From Alphaproteobacteria bacterium (GTDB lineage: Bacteria; Pseudomonadota; Alphaproteobacteria; UBA9219): a DNA stretch of 64,000 nt. The number at the start of each line of letters is the position of its first letter. Position 1 is the first letter of the stretch. This document shows, piece after piece, positions 45,248-56,111 of the stretch. The position numbers and the translations under genes were made by a program. The notes beneath the pieces were generated by a model, which did no database searches, was not told the origin of the DNA, and saw nothing but the letters and a program-made list of their open reading frames with translations. The DNA lies in contig WREW01000001.1 of NCBI GenBank assembly GCA_009779135.1, positions 1 through 64,000 of the forward strand, in the 5' to 3' direction.

Positions 45248-46263
45248 CCCCGCGCAACCAACATCAGCACCACATGCGCGCATAGGCTAACATCCGGTGC
45301 GCCGGTTTTTTTGACGTCCGCTTCGGCTTTGTAAAGCACCGCAAGGGCCGTGGTGAGTTTTTCCATAGTCCAGCGCTCAAGTTGGCGCGTCATGGGCGTG
45401 GTGTGTTTCCAGAAAACAGGCGGCGCGAGTTTTTTTAGCGCCATGCCCGCATCAAGCCCGCCATCCACAAAAGCGCGAGCTTGCTGCAAACGTAAAAAAT
45501 GTCGCTGCAACGCGCGCAGAATGGAAACCGGCGCGGTCTGCTGTTCCAAAAGCGAGTCCAAAAGCCGCATAGCCCGCGCCTTCTGGCCCGAGGCTGTCAT
45601 CATCGCCAAATCATCAAGCGCTGCGTCCGCCGTGTAGGCGATCACGGCCCGCACATCCTCAAGCGAGATTTCTTTTTGTCCCTGCGCATAAAGGATCAGC
45701 TTTTCAAGCTCCCGCTGCAAAGCCAAATGCCCTGCGGGCAGGCAGCTTTCAAGAAAGGCCACAACATCCTGCCTTGCGGAAAATCCCGCTTCTTTCAGTC
45801 CCTGCGCAAGCTGACGCATCCGCGCTTGCGCATCTTCAAAATAACAAGGAATGGCGGCCACGACACTTTCCGCCCCTTCACAAAGCGCGCGCAATTTCGA
45901 GCGTTTATCAAGATCCCCGCCTTCGATCAAAACAACGCTGTCATTCTGTGGAGGCTCCTGCAAAAAAGAAGAAAGCGGCTGCGCCACAGCCTCCACAGCT
46001 TGGCGCACACGCACAAGCCGCGTTCCCCCTATCAGGGACAAGGAAGAAGCCTCATCAAAAAGCAAGCTCGGCTGCGCCGCAATCTGTGCCCCCGTCAGCG
46101 AGGAAACAGAAAAAGGATCGTTCGGATCCGCCGCAAACTTCACGGCCAGTTTTTCCAAAGTGGCGCTGACAAGAGAGCTGTCAGGCCCATAAACAAGAAC
46201 AACCCGCACAGTCTTAGGCGGGCTTTCAAGAAAACGAGCGATGTCACGCGCGGCAAGTTTCAT
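45244..46263 (-). CDS. holA: DNA polymerase III subunit delta
   Basis: VRVVLVYGPDSSLVSATLEKLA; DDLAMMTASGQKARAMRLLDSLLEQQTAPVSILRALQRHFLRL; followed by lptE/leuS as usual. Confidence 0.92.
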   Translation of the reverse strand: MKLAARDIARFLESPPKTVRVVLVYGPDSSLVSATLEKLAVKFAADPNDPFSVSSLTGAQIAAQPSLLFDEASSLSLIGGTRLVRVRQAVEAVAQPLSSFLQEPPQNDSVVLIEGGDLDKRSKLRALCEGAESVVAAIPCYFEDAQARMRQLAQGLKEAGFSARQDVVAFLESCLPAGHLALQRELEKLILYAQGQKEISLEDVRAVIAYTADAALDDLAMMTASGQKARAMRLLDSLLEQQTAPVSILRALQRHFLRLQQARAFVDGGLDAGMALKKLAPPVFWKHTTPMTRQLERWTMEKLTTALAVLYKAEADVKKTGAPDVSLCAHVVLMLVARG

Positions 46264-46280
46264 AAAGCACCCCCTCCCCT

Positions 46281-46394
46281 GTCATCCTCGTGGCTTGTCT
46301 GCCGGTAGGCAGGCAAGAGCACGGGGATCTGACGGTGGAACGATGCTCTGGCGTCAGATCCCCGAGCGCTTGCTGCGCAAGCCTCGAGGATGAC
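46281..46394. repeat. Palindromic intergenic repeat, family B (copy 1)
   Basis: gtcatcctcgtggcttgtctgccggtaggcaggcaagagcacggggatctgacgg...cgtcagatccccgagcgcttgctgcgcaagcctcgaggatgac. Confidence 0.85.
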
Positions 46395-46422
46395 AAGGAA
46401 GGCGGACGCGGCGCTCATCCCC

Positions 46423-46911
46423 CTAATCCTTCTGCGCATAATAAAGACTTAACGCCATCACAATGCGTTCTGCCACTTCGTTCAACACACGTTCAGTCGC
46501 ATCACGCTGGCCCACGACAAGGCCATATTGCGCATCAATACGGCTATAGGCCGTGATGGCTTGCGCATTGCGCGACAAAAGAACCTGCCCATTTTTATCT
46601 TTAAGCTTATAGGATGCCAAAGCGCGCATCTGGCTGCGTGAAGCCGTGGCGTCTTTTTGAATGGCAAGATCTGTTTCCTTGATCTCAATCTTGACGGACA
46701 GAATGGCATCAGGCGCAGTGGGACGGCCTTCAAAATAAAGACTATCCATCAACTTGTTGCGCAAATATTGTCCGGCGCGGTCGGGAATATTGTCGATATA
46801 AATCTGATTAAGGGCCTTGGCCGTCAGCACGCCTTGGTCATGGCTTGCATAAATAGGCGAAAACCCGCACCCCGCAAGCATCACAAGCAAGAGGATAGAG
46901 ACTCTCCTCAT
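46423..46911 (-). CDS. lptE: LPS assembly lipoprotein LptE
   Basis: [20 protein letters not shown] lipobox; between leuS and holA. Confidence 0.88.
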   Translation of the reverse strand: MRRVSILLLVMLAGCGFSPIYASHDQGVLTAKALNQIYIDNIPDRAGQYLRNKLMDSLYFEGRPTAPDAILSVKIEIKETDLAIQKDATASRSQMRALASYKLKDKNGQVLLSRNAQAITAYSRIDAQYGLVVGQRDATERVLNEVAERIVMALSLYYAQKD

Positions 46912-49481
46912 CCGCGCACCACGATATTGACGATTTTTTCCGGCACCACAATCACGCGGGCGATCTCTTTACCTTCAAGCGTGCGCTTGACGTTGGGCTC
47001 ATCCATCGCCGCCTGCTCCACAAGCTGCGAGGCCGCGCCCTTCTCCACCACAATCGTCCCGCGCAGCTTGCCGTTGATCTGCACAGCCAGCGTGATTGTG
47101 TTGCGCACAAGATAGATAGGATCAGCCGCAGGCCAGTCCGTGTTGGTAAGAAAAGTCTGACCGCCCAAAATCTGCCAGAGCTCCTCAGTAATATGCGGCA
47201 GCATGGGGTTCAGCAGCCGCACCAAAACCTCAAGCCCCTCGCGCAGCACAACATCCGCGCCCGCTTGAGAAGCTTCAAGCGTGTCAAGCGTGTTAGACAA
47301 CTCCCGCGCCCGCGCTACGGCGCGGTTGAAATGGAAGCGCTCAAGATCCTGCGTGAAAGATTCAATCGTGCGGTGGATTTCTTGGCGCACCGCCAAAGCC
47401 TCCGGCGACAACGCGTCGGCCCTGGCCCCCTTGGGCGCAAGAGGAATCTTAGGCGCCGTCACCTGCCGCCAAAGACGGCTGACATAGCGCCAAGCTCCTT
47501 CAACGCCGGCCGTTGACCATTCAATATCCCGCTCCGGCGGGCTGTCCGAAAGCATAAACAGCCGCGCCGTATCCGCGCCATAGGCCTGAATGATGGAGCT
47601 TGGATCCACAACATTCTTTTTGGACTTGCTCATCACCTCAATGCGCCCCACTTGGACAGGGCGGCCCGTGCTGATCTGCGTGGCGGTGCCATCGGGGTTT
47701 TTCTGAACATCTTCGGGATAAAGCCACTTGCCTTGATCGTCCTTATAGGATTCATGGCAAACCATCCCTTGGGTGAACAGACCCGTAAAAGGCTCGTCAA
47801 TTTTAAGGTAGCCCGTCAGCTTCATGGCCCGCGTAAAAAACCGAGCATAGAGAAGATGCAAAATCGCATGCTCCACCCCGCCCACATATTGATCGACAGG
47901 AAGCCAGTAATCGACATCCTTTTTGTCAACGGGGAGCTCCGTATTGTGCGGCGAACAATAGCGGACGAAATACCAGCTTGAATCCACAAAAGTGTCACAA
48001 GTGTCCGTCTCGCGTTCGGCCTTACCGCCGCATTGCGGGCAGCTGACATGCTTCCATGTGGGATGATGATCCAAAGGATTCCCGGGCTTGCTGATGTCAA
48101 TATCCTCGGGCAACACGACAGGCAGATCCCTGTCCGGCACCGGCACGATTCCGCATTGCGGACATTTAATCATCGGGATAGGACAGCCCCAGTAGCGCTG
48201 GCGGCTGATGCACCAGTCGCGCAAACGATATTGCACCGTGCCCTTGCCCGCGCCCAAGGATTCAATCTTGGCAATGGCCGCGCCGATGGCTTGCTCTGTC
48301 TCCATGCCATCAAGGAAGCGCGAATTAAAAGCAGTGCCCGGGCCCGTATAGGCCTCAAGCATCGTTTTGAAAGTCGCAAGATCTTCGCCGGAAGGAAGCA
48401 CAACGGGCGTGATGGGCAGCTTATATTTTTGCGCAAAAGCAAAGTCGCGTTCGTCATGAGCCGGACAGCCGAAGATCGCGCCGGTGCCATATTCGATCAA
48501 AACAAAATTGGCCACAAAAACCGGAAGAGCCCATGAAGGATCAAAAGGATGCACCGCCTTCACGCCCGTGTCATAGCCGAGCTTTTCGGCCTTTTCGACC
48601 TCAACAAGGCTGGTGCCCATGCGGTTGCAGTCTTCGCAGAAGGCGGCGAGCCGCTCGTCTTTCTTCGCAAGTTTTTGCGCCAAAGGATGATTGGCCGAAA
48701 TCGCAAGAAACGAAGCGCCGAACAAAGTGTCAGGACGTGTGGTGAAAACCTCAAGACTTTCGCCTTGGCCCTCGACAGCAAAATGAACGTAAGCGCCTTC
48801 GGATTTTCCGATCCAGTTTTCCTGCATCAGCCGCACTTTTTCGGGCCACTGGTCAAGAGAGGGCAGCGCGCTCAAAAGATCTTCAGAGTAAGCGGTGATC
48901 TTGAGGAACCACTGCGCCAAAAGTCGCTTTTCAACCAAAGCACCCGAGCGCCAGCCGCGCCCGTCAATCACTTGTTCATTGGCAAGGACGGTGTGATCCA
49001 CAGGATCCCAATTCGCCCAAGCCTCATTCCGATAAACAAGACCGGCCTTGAGGAAATCTAAAAAGAGCTTTTGCTGATGCTTATAATAAGCAGGATCGCA
49101 GGTGGCGACTTCACGCTCCCAGTCAAGGGACAGGCCCATGCTTTGAAGCTCGCGCTTCATCACCTTTATATTATTGTACGTCCATGCTGCGGGATGAGTG
49201 TGGCTGTCCCGCGCAGCATTTTCTGCGGGCAGACCGAAAGCATCCCAGCCCATGGGGTGGAGAACATTGAAGCCCTTCGCCCGCTGATACCGCGCCACCA
49301 CATCGCCGAGCGTGTAGTTGCGCACATGCCCCATATGGATACGTCCCGAAGGATAAGGCAGCATCGAAAGCGCGTAATATTTAGGCCGCGCCGGATCGGT
49401 CACGGCGCGAAAACAATGATTTTCTTCCCAGATTTTCTGCCACTTACTTTCCGTTGCAGCCACATTATAACGCTCAGCCAT
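46908..49481 (-). CDS. leuS: Leucyl-tRNA synthetase
   Basis: [64 protein letters not shown]. Confidence 0.98.
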   Translation of the reverse strand: MAERYNVAATESKWQKIWEENHCFRAVTDPARPKYYALSMLPYPSGRIHMGHVRNYTLGDVVARYQRAKGFNVLHPMGWDAFGLPAENAARDSHTHPAAWTYNNIKVMKRELQSMGLSLDWEREVATCDPAYYKHQQKLFLDFLKAGLVYRNEAWANWDPVDHTVLANEQVIDGRGWRSGALVEKRLLAQWFLKITAYSEDLLSALPSLDQWPEKVRLMQENWIGKSEGAYVHFAVEGQGESLEVFTTRPDTLFGASFLAISANHPLAQKLAKKDERLAAFCEDCNRMGTSLVEVEKAEKLGYDTGVKAVHPFDPSWALPVFVANFVLIEYGTGAIFGCPAHDERDFAFAQKYKLPITPVVLPSGEDLATFKTMLEAYTGPGTAFNSRFLDGMETEQAIGAAIAKIESLGAGKGTVQYRLRDWCISRQRYWGCPIPMIKCPQCGIVPVPDRDLPVVLPEDIDISKPGNPLDHHPTWKHVSCPQCGGKAERETDTCDTFVDSSWYFVRYCSPHNTELPVDKKDVDYWLPVDQYVGGVEHAILHLLYARFFTRAMKLTGYLKIDEPFTGLFTQGMVCHESYKDDQGKWLYPEDVQKNPDGTATQISTGRPVQVGRIEVMSKSKKNVVDPSSIIQAYGADTARLFMLSDSPPERDIEWSTAGVEGAWRYVSRLWRQVTAPKIPLAPKGARADALSPEALAVRQEIHRTIESFTQDLERFHFNRAVARARELSNTLDTLEASQAGADVVLREGLEVLVRLLNPMLPHITEELWQILGGQTFLTNTDWPAADPIYLVRNTITLAVQINGKLRGTIVVEKGAASQLVEQAAMDEPNVKRTLEGKEIARVIVVPEKIVNIVVRG

Positions 49482-49609
49482 CTACGCCCCTTTTAAAAAA
49501 CTGTTAAGGACGCAACAATATCGCGCAGATGCCGGTAATGCAAGCCAGCCCGTTTTTTCCTCGCTTATGTCATCCCTACAGCATGCCTGCCACAACGAGC
49601 TCCCCTCTT

Positions 49610-49723
49610 GTCATCCTTGAGGCTTGCGGAGCAAGCGCTCGGAGATCTGACGGTGGAGCGATGTTCTGGTGGCAGATCCCCGTGCTCTTGTCTGCCGACA
49701 GGCAGACAAGCCACGAGGATGAC
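49610..49723. repeat. Palindromic intergenic repeat, family B (copy 2)
   Basis: gtcatccttgaggcttgcggagcaagcgctcggagatctgacggtggagcgatgttctggtggcagatccccgtgctcttgtctgccgacaggcagacaagccacgaggatgac. Confidence 0.85.
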
Positions 49724-49742
49724 AAGAGGGGGTAGGGGGGGA

Positions 49743-50291
49743 TTACTTCCCTTCCTTCTGCGCCAACCGCATCTGCCTTGCCCGAGTCAAAATCGACTCC
49801 TCAAGCCTTGTCGCGGACTCCGCTGCGACGGGAGCGTCTTTCCAAGACCCCTGCGGCGTGTGGATCTGGCGGAAGATCGACACCCTCACCCCATCCGCCC
49901 GCAGATCGCGGTCAAGAATAAAGATGTTCACCTTGGCGCGTTCTTCCGGAGCCTCCGGCGCGGAGTACCAGTCTGTAATAATCACCCCGCCAAAAGGATC
50001 AGCCGAGGCGATGGGCATAAAGGAAACCGTATCAAGACTCGCCCGCCACAGATAGGCATTGACGCCAAGCCCGCCGCCGCCGCTGTCTTTCTTGTCTTCC
50101 TTATTGAAGAAGGAGAACCCCCCCTCATCGCTGACCATGGAGCCGTATTTATAACGATCCTCCTTCGCGCGGTCGGGATAGCTCGGGTCGGTTTTGATGG
50201 CGCTGTCAGCGCAGCCGGCCAGCAGCGAAAGGGCCAGCGGCAGGGCAAGGAAAGAAAGGCTTTTCAAGAAGGAAGCACGAAAAAGAAGCAT
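49743..50291 (-). CDS. DUF3576 family lipoprotein
   Basis: FLALPLALSLLAGCADSAIK lipobox; GGGGLGVNAYLWRASLDTVSFMPIASADPFGGVIITDWYSAPEAPEERAKVNIFILDRDLRADGVRVSIFRQ. Confidence 0.85.
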   Translation of the reverse strand: MLLFRASFLKSLSFLALPLALSLLAGCADSAIKTDPSYPDRAKEDRYKYGSMVSDEGGFSFFNKEDKKDSGGGGLGVNAYLWRASLDTVSFMPIASADPFGGVIITDWYSAPEAPEERAKVNIFILDRDLRADGVRVSIFRQIHTPQGSWKDAPVAAESATRLEESILTRARQMRLAQKEGK

Positions 50292-50542
50292 GATTATTCA
50301 CCGGAAAAGTTAAGGGGTTAAGTTTGGCGAAGCGCTTGATTATGGCAGGGAAAACAAACCGTTGCAAGCATCTCCCCCGCCATACAGCTGTGTTTTTTAT
50401 ATCACAGATCTATACACTGTTATGGGAAAGCCTATTTCATACTTGTCTGTGCAAAGCTGTTGTTTCAGATTGGCTTGGACGGGGCGTGTCCGCCCTCCAA
50501 AGTCAATCGTTAACTAAAGTCCATCCACGAGGGGGGATACAC

Positions 50543-51667
50543 ATGCGTAAAATACTTTTAGCGACGACAGCGATCGTCGGTTTTGCCGGAATAGCACAAG
50601 CAGCCGAAGCACCTATTCAGGTGACCTTGGGCGGCGAAGTTAATTTCCGCGCAGCTATGTTCCACGAGTCACAGAAGCTTGCTGGCCCTGACAAGCGTGC
50701 CAATGGCGACATCCAGACCGAATATGCTTTCACCATTGCGGCTGAAGGCAAAGCGGCTGGTGGCATCAACTATGGTGCGTTGGTTGAAATCAACAACGAC
50801 CAGAATCAGGGCAGCTCAAATCGCCAGATCGGTCTTGAGCAGGCCTATCTCTGGATGTCCGGCGCGTTCGGCAAGGTTGTCCTTGGTGACCATCAAGGCG
50901 CTTCCGATCTGTTCGTGTTTGCTCCGACAGTTGGCGAAGGCCAAATTGCGGGCAAGTACACAAACTTCACGGATGACTACACACTGGCACGCTTCCAGCC
51001 TGCTTTCATCGATCTGACGGAAACCGCAACCAAGGTGACCTACTTCACACCTAAGGTTGATCTGGGCGACAGGAACCACAGCGTTCAGCTCGGCGTTTCC
51101 TTTGCGCCGGATGAAGACGGAAAAGGTACGCGGACCAACCTTTACAAGAATGACATTCGTGGCGCCAAGAACGTCATCGAAGTTGCAGCACAGTATAGCG
51201 GAACCTTCGACCAAGTTGGTGTGACAGTTACGCCGATGCTGGTTTCGACAGAGTCCAACAACGCCAGCTGGAAATGGGGTGGTGGTGAACGCGGCGGAAC
51301 CCTCTGGGGCATTGGCGCGCAAGCAACCTATGCCGGCTTCACGCTCGGTGGTTCCTATGTTGATGCTGGCAAAGTTCACGCCCCAACAGGTGGTGACGAC
51401 AAGCAGCGCGTCTGGACAATCGGTCTTGGCTATGAAATGGACAAGGTCGCTTTGGCAGCCAACTACATGCGCGGCAAAGGCTATGATGAAAACGTCTGGG
51501 GCGGTGACTATGTCAATCGCTTCGCAGCCCTTGGCTTCGGTGCGTCCTACACATGGTTCCCCGGCCTGACAACGGCAGCGGATGCGGTGATCTTCAGCCA
51601 GAAGATTGACGGTTGGGACAAGAACGCCGGTCATGTGCTGATGCTCTCGCAAAAGATGGCGTTCTAA
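50543..51667 (+). CDS. Porin, paralog 1 (gram-negative porin family)
   Basis: Signal peptide MRKILLATTAIVGFAGIAQAAEA; beta-barrel porin pattern QVTLGGEVNFRAAMFHESQKL; ends MLSQKMAF. Confidence 0.88.
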   Translation: MRKILLATTAIVGFAGIAQAAEAPIQVTLGGEVNFRAAMFHESQKLAGPDKRANGDIQTEYAFTIAAEGKAAGGINYGALVEINNDQNQGSSNRQIGLEQAYLWMSGAFGKVVLGDHQGASDLFVFAPTVGEGQIAGKYTNFTDDYTLARFQPAFIDLTETATKVTYFTPKVDLGDRNHSVQLGVSFAPDEDGKGTRTNLYKNDIRGAKNVIEVAAQYSGTFDQVGVTVTPMLVSTESNNASWKWGGGERGGTLWGIGAQATYAGFTLGGSYVDAGKVHAPTGGDDKQRVWTIGLGYEMDKVALAANYMRGKGYDENVWGGDYVNRFAALGFGASYTWFPGLTTAADAVIFSQKIDGWDKNAGHVLMLSQKMAF

Positions 51668-51699
51668 GCGCAATCCAAGCGAAAGCTTAAAAGAAAAGA

Positions 51700-51729
51700 A
51701 CAGCCTCTCGAAAGAGAGGCTGTTTTTTT
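51700..51729 (+). terminator. Rho-independent terminator of porin 1
   Basis: acAGCCTCTCgaaaGAGAGGCTgttttttta. Confidence 0.9.
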
Positions 51730-51758
51730 ATGGCCCGCCCCGCGCCCCTCTCCCTCTT

Positions 51759-51872
51759 GTCATCCTCGTGGCTTGTCTGCCTGTCGGCAGACAAGAGCAC
51801 GGGGATCTGCCACCAGAACATCGCTCCACCGTCAGATCCCCGAGCGCTTGCTCCGCAAGCCTCGAGGATGAC
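51759..51872. repeat. Palindromic intergenic repeat, family B (copy 3)
   Basis: gtcatcctcgtggcttgtctgcctgtcggcagacaagagcacggggatctgccaccagaacatcgctccaccgtcagatccccgagcgcttgctccgcaagcctcgaggatgac. Confidence 0.85.
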
Positions 51873-52038
51873 AAAGGGAAAAAATGTCATTGCGAGGAGG
51901 GCCGCGCCTTCCCCCGTATGATGCCGTTCATGTCACAACCTTCCCCATAAACACGCCCCCAAAAAGATTCAATCTTGCAAGCCCTCCGCTCCCCCGTCAC
52001 ACTCGCGGGAAAAATAAGAACGCGGGGAGGAACTCGTC

Positions 52039-53142
52039 ATGCGCAAAATCTTGCTTACCTCAACAGCCCTTTTAGCTCTGCCCACATCAGCCCATGCTTT
52101 CGACGTCATGCTTGGAGGCTCGGTTGATTTCCGCGCCGCACTTTTCCATGAGTCAGAAAAATCAAGACCCGCAGGCGAAGGCCCGCGCAGAAGCCGTGAC
52201 ATCCAAAGCGAATACGACTTTGTCATCACGGCGCAGAAAGAAGCCCCGCGCGGCATCACCTATGGCGCGCTGATTGAAATCAACAACAGCCAAAGCCATG
52301 ACGCCCCCGCCGGACTTGAGCAAGCCTATGTCTGGCTGGAAAGCCCCGCGCTCGGCAAAGCCATGTTCGGCGATACTTACGGCGCGCGAACCCTCTTTGT
52401 TATCGCGCCGACCGTGGGCGAGGATCAGATGGCGGGTTCCTACACCAACTTTACAGACCCGCGTTCCTTAGGCCGCCTTCAACCGGCCTTTGTTGACCAA
52501 ACATTGGGCGCAACAAAACTGGTCTGGTACTCGCCAAAAACCGCAATGTTCGGCGAAGATCACACGCTCCAGCTTGGTGTGTCCTTCACCCCGCGCGAGG
52601 ACATGGCCGGCTCCGAAGTCGCTCTCTATGACAATGCGACGGAGCCCAAAAATGTAATCGAGATTGCAGCGCAATATACCGGCATTATGGGCCCCGCCAA
52701 TATCGTCGTCTCGCCCATGGTCGTGATGGCGCAATCGTCAGCCACGCAGCGAAGCGCCACCTTGTGGGGCCTTGGCGCGCAGGCGGAATATGCGGGGGTG
52801 ACAATCGGCGGCTCCTATGTCGATGGCAGCCATTACGGCATGCAAACCGGCCAGACCCTGCCGCAGCGCGTCTGGACAGCAGGCCTGAAATATGAGCTGG
52901 GCAGCATGGAGTTCGCCGCGAGCACCATGCGCGGCAGGGGCTATATGGGCTACGGCTTTATAGGCAGTGCCGCAAAAGGAAATTATGTGGATCGCCTCAG
53001 CATGTGGGGCCTCGGCGCCAGCTATAACTGGTTTGCAGGATTCACCACAACAGCAGACGCCGTGTTCTTCGACCAAAAGATCACCGCCGGCGAACCCAAC
53101 ACCGGCCATGTGCTGATGCTCTCCCAAAAACTGAGCTTTTGA
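52039..53142 (+). CDS. Porin, paralog 2
   Basis: MRKILLTSTALLALPTSAHAFDVMLGGSVDFRAALFHESEKS...VLMLSQKLSF; co-linear with paralogs 1 and 3. Confidence 0.88.
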   Translation: MRKILLTSTALLALPTSAHAFDVMLGGSVDFRAALFHESEKSRPAGEGPRRSRDIQSEYDFVITAQKEAPRGITYGALIEINNSQSHDAPAGLEQAYVWLESPALGKAMFGDTYGARTLFVIAPTVGEDQMAGSYTNFTDPRSLGRLQPAFVDQTLGATKLVWYSPKTAMFGEDHTLQLGVSFTPREDMAGSEVALYDNATEPKNVIEIAAQYTGIMGPANIVVSPMVVMAQSSATQRSATLWGLGAQAEYAGVTIGGSYVDGSHYGMQTGQTLPQRVWTAGLKYELGSMEFAASTMRGRGYMGYGFIGSAAKGNYVDRLSMWGLGASYNWFAGFTTTADAVFFDQKITAGEPNTGHVLMLSQKLSF

Positions 53143-53183
53143 TCCCCCCTTCTTGTCATCCTCGGACAAGTGCCCCCCCCATT

Positions 53184-53286
53184 GTCATCCTCGGGCAAGC
53201 GCAAAGCGCTTGAACCGGGGATCTGACGCCAAAGCGCTGCCCACCGTCAGATCCCCGGGCGCTTGCTGCGCAAGCCCCGAGGATGA
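53184..53286. repeat. Palindromic intergenic repeat, family B (copy 4), preceded by a truncated copy at 53154-53170
   Basis: gtcatcctcgggcaagcgcaaagcgcttgaaccggggatctgacgcc...ccgtcagatccccgggcgcttgctgcgcaagccccgaggatgac. Confidence 0.8.
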
Positions 53287-53587
53287 CAAGAGAGGAGCAA
53301 AAACGCCACAACCAAAAGACGCGAAACTTTTTAACCCCCCTTACACCCCCCCTCCCCATACCCCCGTCTTCACCCCGCGCTCCCCTCACCCCTTCTCCAA
53401 ACACAAATAGTTGTTTTTGCATACATAAATAGGCAAAACCGCAGCTTTTGAGCCACAGCAGAGACCTAAGTGAGAGCAAGGTTCATTTACAGCTTGTTTG
53501 CGCGGAATGGTTGTATCAGATTATTTCAGACAGGGCGATCCGCCCTCAAACACAATAACAAAACCGTCGAATCCATGAGGGGGATAC

Positions 53588-54757
53588 ATGCGTAAAATAC
53601 TATTGGCAACTACGGCTCTCGTCGCAATCTCCGGCGCAGCCTATGCGGCTCCAGCATCCAAGATGTCTGACCACCGCGCAACGAAACAATCACCCATCCA
53701 GGTGACTTTGGGCGGTTATGCCGACTTCCGCGCCGCGCTCTTCCACGAATCGCAAAAATCGGCTGACGCCCTCGGCCTTGGCAAGCGTCGCTATAGCGAT
53801 CTCCAAACCGAATACGGCGTCATCATCGCGGCAGAAGGCAAGGCCGCGCAGGGCGTCACTTATGGCGGTGTGATCGGCATCAACAACGATCAGAAATACG
53901 ACCAGCAAGTGGCGCTTGATGAAGCCTATGTCTGGGGCGCTTCGGCCATGGGCGAAATCGTCCTTGGTGACGCACGCGGCCCTGCCGACATGTTCGTCTA
54001 TGCGCCGACTGTCGGTGAAGGCCAGATTGCGGGCAAATACACCAACTTCACCGATCCGCAGTCTTTCGGGCGCTTTCATCCGACTTTTATCGACCCTACG
54101 GACACAAGCACCAAGGCCGCCTATTATACGCCTAAGTTTGAGCTTGGCTCAGCCCAAAGCACACTGCGTGCTGGCGTAAGCTTCGCGCCGAGCAAGCAGA
54201 AGAAAGGAACAGAGGCGTATCTTTACGAACCTCTGGTCGGTGCGCCTGCCGAAAATGTTGTTGAAGTTGCCGCAGAATATAAAGGCACCTTTGACCGCTT
54301 CGGCCTGAAGTTCACGCCTATGATGGTGATGACGCAAAGCAAGGGCGACCATGTAACCAGTGAGCGCAGCGCGTTCATCTGGGGCCTTGGCGGACAAGTG
54401 AGCTTTGACACCCTTACGCTCGGCGCATCCTATGTTGATGGCGGCCATTATGGCGCTTGGTCGGGTGATACCAACCGGCAATATGTATGGACGATCGGCG
54501 CAGGCTATGACTATAACGAGCAGATTGAGCTGGCCGTCAACTACATGCAGGGCAAGGGCTATGTGAATCGGGGCTATGTCAGCGGCGTGACCGGTTTTTA
54601 TGTCAACCGGTTTGCGGCTCTGGGTGCGGGCGCCAGCTATCAATGGTTCCCGGGCTTTGCCACAGCGGCTGATGCGGTCTTCTTCAACCAGAAAAGCCCC
54701 ACAGTTCCCAAAAACATCGGCCGCGTGCTGATGCTCTCGCAGAAAATAGCATTCTAA
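53588..54757 (+). CDS. Porin, paralog 3
   Basis: MRKILLATTALVAISGAAYAAPASK...QVTLGGYADFRAALFHESQKS...VLMLSQKIAF. Confidence 0.9.
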   Translation: MRKILLATTALVAISGAAYAAPASKMSDHRATKQSPIQVTLGGYADFRAALFHESQKSADALGLGKRRYSDLQTEYGVIIAAEGKAAQGVTYGGVIGINNDQKYDQQVALDEAYVWGASAMGEIVLGDARGPADMFVYAPTVGEGQIAGKYTNFTDPQSFGRFHPTFIDPTDTSTKAAYYTPKFELGSAQSTLRAGVSFAPSKQKKGTEAYLYEPLVGAPAENVVEVAAEYKGTFDRFGLKFTPMMVMTQSKGDHVTSERSAFIWGLGGQVSFDTLTLGASYVDGGHYGAWSGDTNRQYVWTIGAGYDYNEQIELAVNYMQGKGYVNRGYVSGVTGFYVNRFAALGAGASYQWFPGFATAADAVFFNQKSPTVPKNIGRVLMLSQKIAF

Positions 54758-54777
54758 GGCGAAAGCTGAAGAAAAAA

Positions 54778-54807
54778 GCAGCCTCTCGAAAGAGAGGCTG
54801 CTTTTTT
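54778..54807 (+). terminator. Rho-independent terminator of porin 3
   Basis: agcAGCCTCTCgaaaGAGAGGCTgcttttttaa, nearly identical to the porin 1 terminator. Confidence 0.9.
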
Positions 54808-56098
54808 AATCCCCAAAAGGATCCCTCACCAAAATCGTATCCTCACGCTCAGGGCTGGTGGAAACAAGTGTGACAGGAACTTCCGCAAGCTCCTCAATCA
54901 AACGTATATATTTGATCGCCGCTGCGGGCAGATCAGCCCAGTGCCGCGCGCCACGGGTACTCTCTTTCCATCCCGGACAGGAAACATAAAGCGGCTCAAC
55001 AGCCGCCTGCTGCGCAGGGTTTGCGGGAAGATGATCGATCTCTTTGCCGTTAAGTCTGTAAGCGCGGCAGATTTTCAGCTCCTCCATCCCGTCAAGCACA
55101 TCAAGTTTTGTCAAGGCAAGCCCGTCAATCCCACCGACCTTGACCGCCTGCCGCACAAGAACCGCATCAAGCCAGCCGCAGCGCCGTTTGCGGCCCGTAT
55201 TGGTGCCGAACTCGAATCCCCTTTGGCCAAGGCCTTCGCCGATGGGGCCGGTTTCCTCGGTCGGAAAGGGCCCTGCGCCCACGCGCGTGGTATAGGCTTT
55301 ACAAATACCCAGCACGCGCCCCAGACTTTTTGCGCCGATTCCGCAGCCTGCGGCGACCGCGCCCGCAACGATATTGCTTGAAGTCACAAAAGGATAAGTT
55401 CCATGGTCAATATCAAGCATGGTTCCTTGCGCCCCCTCAAAAAGAATAAGGCTGCCATTCTTGCGTGCCTCCTCAAGTCTTTGCCAGACAACGGCCGAGA
55501 AAGGCAAAAGTCGTGGCGCAAGCGCCAAAAGCTGCGCCACAAGATCATCCGTTTTCAGCTCCGCCGCGCCATAGCCGCGCAGCAAGGCGTTGTGGTGAAC
55601 CAAAAGTTCTTCGACTCGTTCGCGCAAAAGATCGGGGGTTCTCAGATCGCAAAGCCGCACGGCACGGCGCGCGACCTTGTCTTCATAAGCGGGGCCGATG
55701 CCTCGGCCTGTCGTGCCGATTTTGCGCGCGCCCTTGGCCGCTTCACGCGCGCGATCCACAAGCCCGTGCACAGGAAGAATAAGGCAGACATTTTCCGCAA
55801 TGATCAGATTATCCGGCGTGACGACAACATCCTGCTTTGCGATTTTGTCGATCTCGTCCAAAAGCGCCCAAGGATCCACCACAACGCCATTGCCGATGAT
55901 AGAAAGCTTGTTTTTGCGCACAATGCCGGAAGGCAACAAATTAAGCTTGAACGTCACGCCGTCAATCACAAGCGTATGGCCCGCATTATGCCCGCCCTGA
56001 AACCGCACCACGACATCGGCGCGCGCGGAAAGCCAGTCCACGATTTTTCCTTTGCCTTCATCGCCCCACTGAGCGCCTACGACCACAACATTTTTCAT
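54806..56098 (-). CDS. purA: Adenylosuccinate synthetase
   Basis: [47 protein letters not shown]. Confidence 0.97.
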   Translation of the reverse strand: MKNVVVVGAQWGDEGKGKIVDWLSARADVVVRFQGGHNAGHTLVIDGVTFKLNLLPSGIVRKNKLSIIGNGVVVDPWALLDEIDKIAKQDVVVTPDNLIIAENVCLILPVHGLVDRAREAAKGARKIGTTGRGIGPAYEDKVARRAVRLCDLRTPDLLRERVEELLVHHNALLRGYGAAELKTDDLVAQLLALAPRLLPFSAVVWQRLEEARKNGSLILFEGAQGTMLDIDHGTYPFVTSSNIVAGAVAAGCGIGAKSLGRVLGICKAYTTRVGAGPFPTEETGPIGEGLGQRGFEFGTNTGRKRRCGWLDAVLVRQAVKVGGIDGLALTKLDVLDGMEELKICRAYRLNGKEIDHLPANPAQQAAVEPLYVSCPGWKESTRGARHWADLPAAAIKYIRLIEELAEVPVTLVSTSPEREDTILVRDPFGD

Positions 56099-56111
56099 AG
56101 TGAAACCCCTT

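Noticed and set aside
49608-50321. 237-aa plus ORF, and ORFs at 46290-46556, 51687-51890, 51730-51921, 53153-53410, 62197-62577
   Set aside because: They translate through family B palindromes (recurring SSWLVCLSADKSTGI / ACCASLEDDK peptides) or are antisense to DUF3576; repeat-derived.
53330-53405. C-rich pyrimidine tract (ccccccttacaccccccctcccc...) before porin 3, considered as an i-motif/G4 or phase-variable tract
   Set aside because: Irregular, not a uniform homopolymer or SSR, and outside the promoter core; insufficient support.
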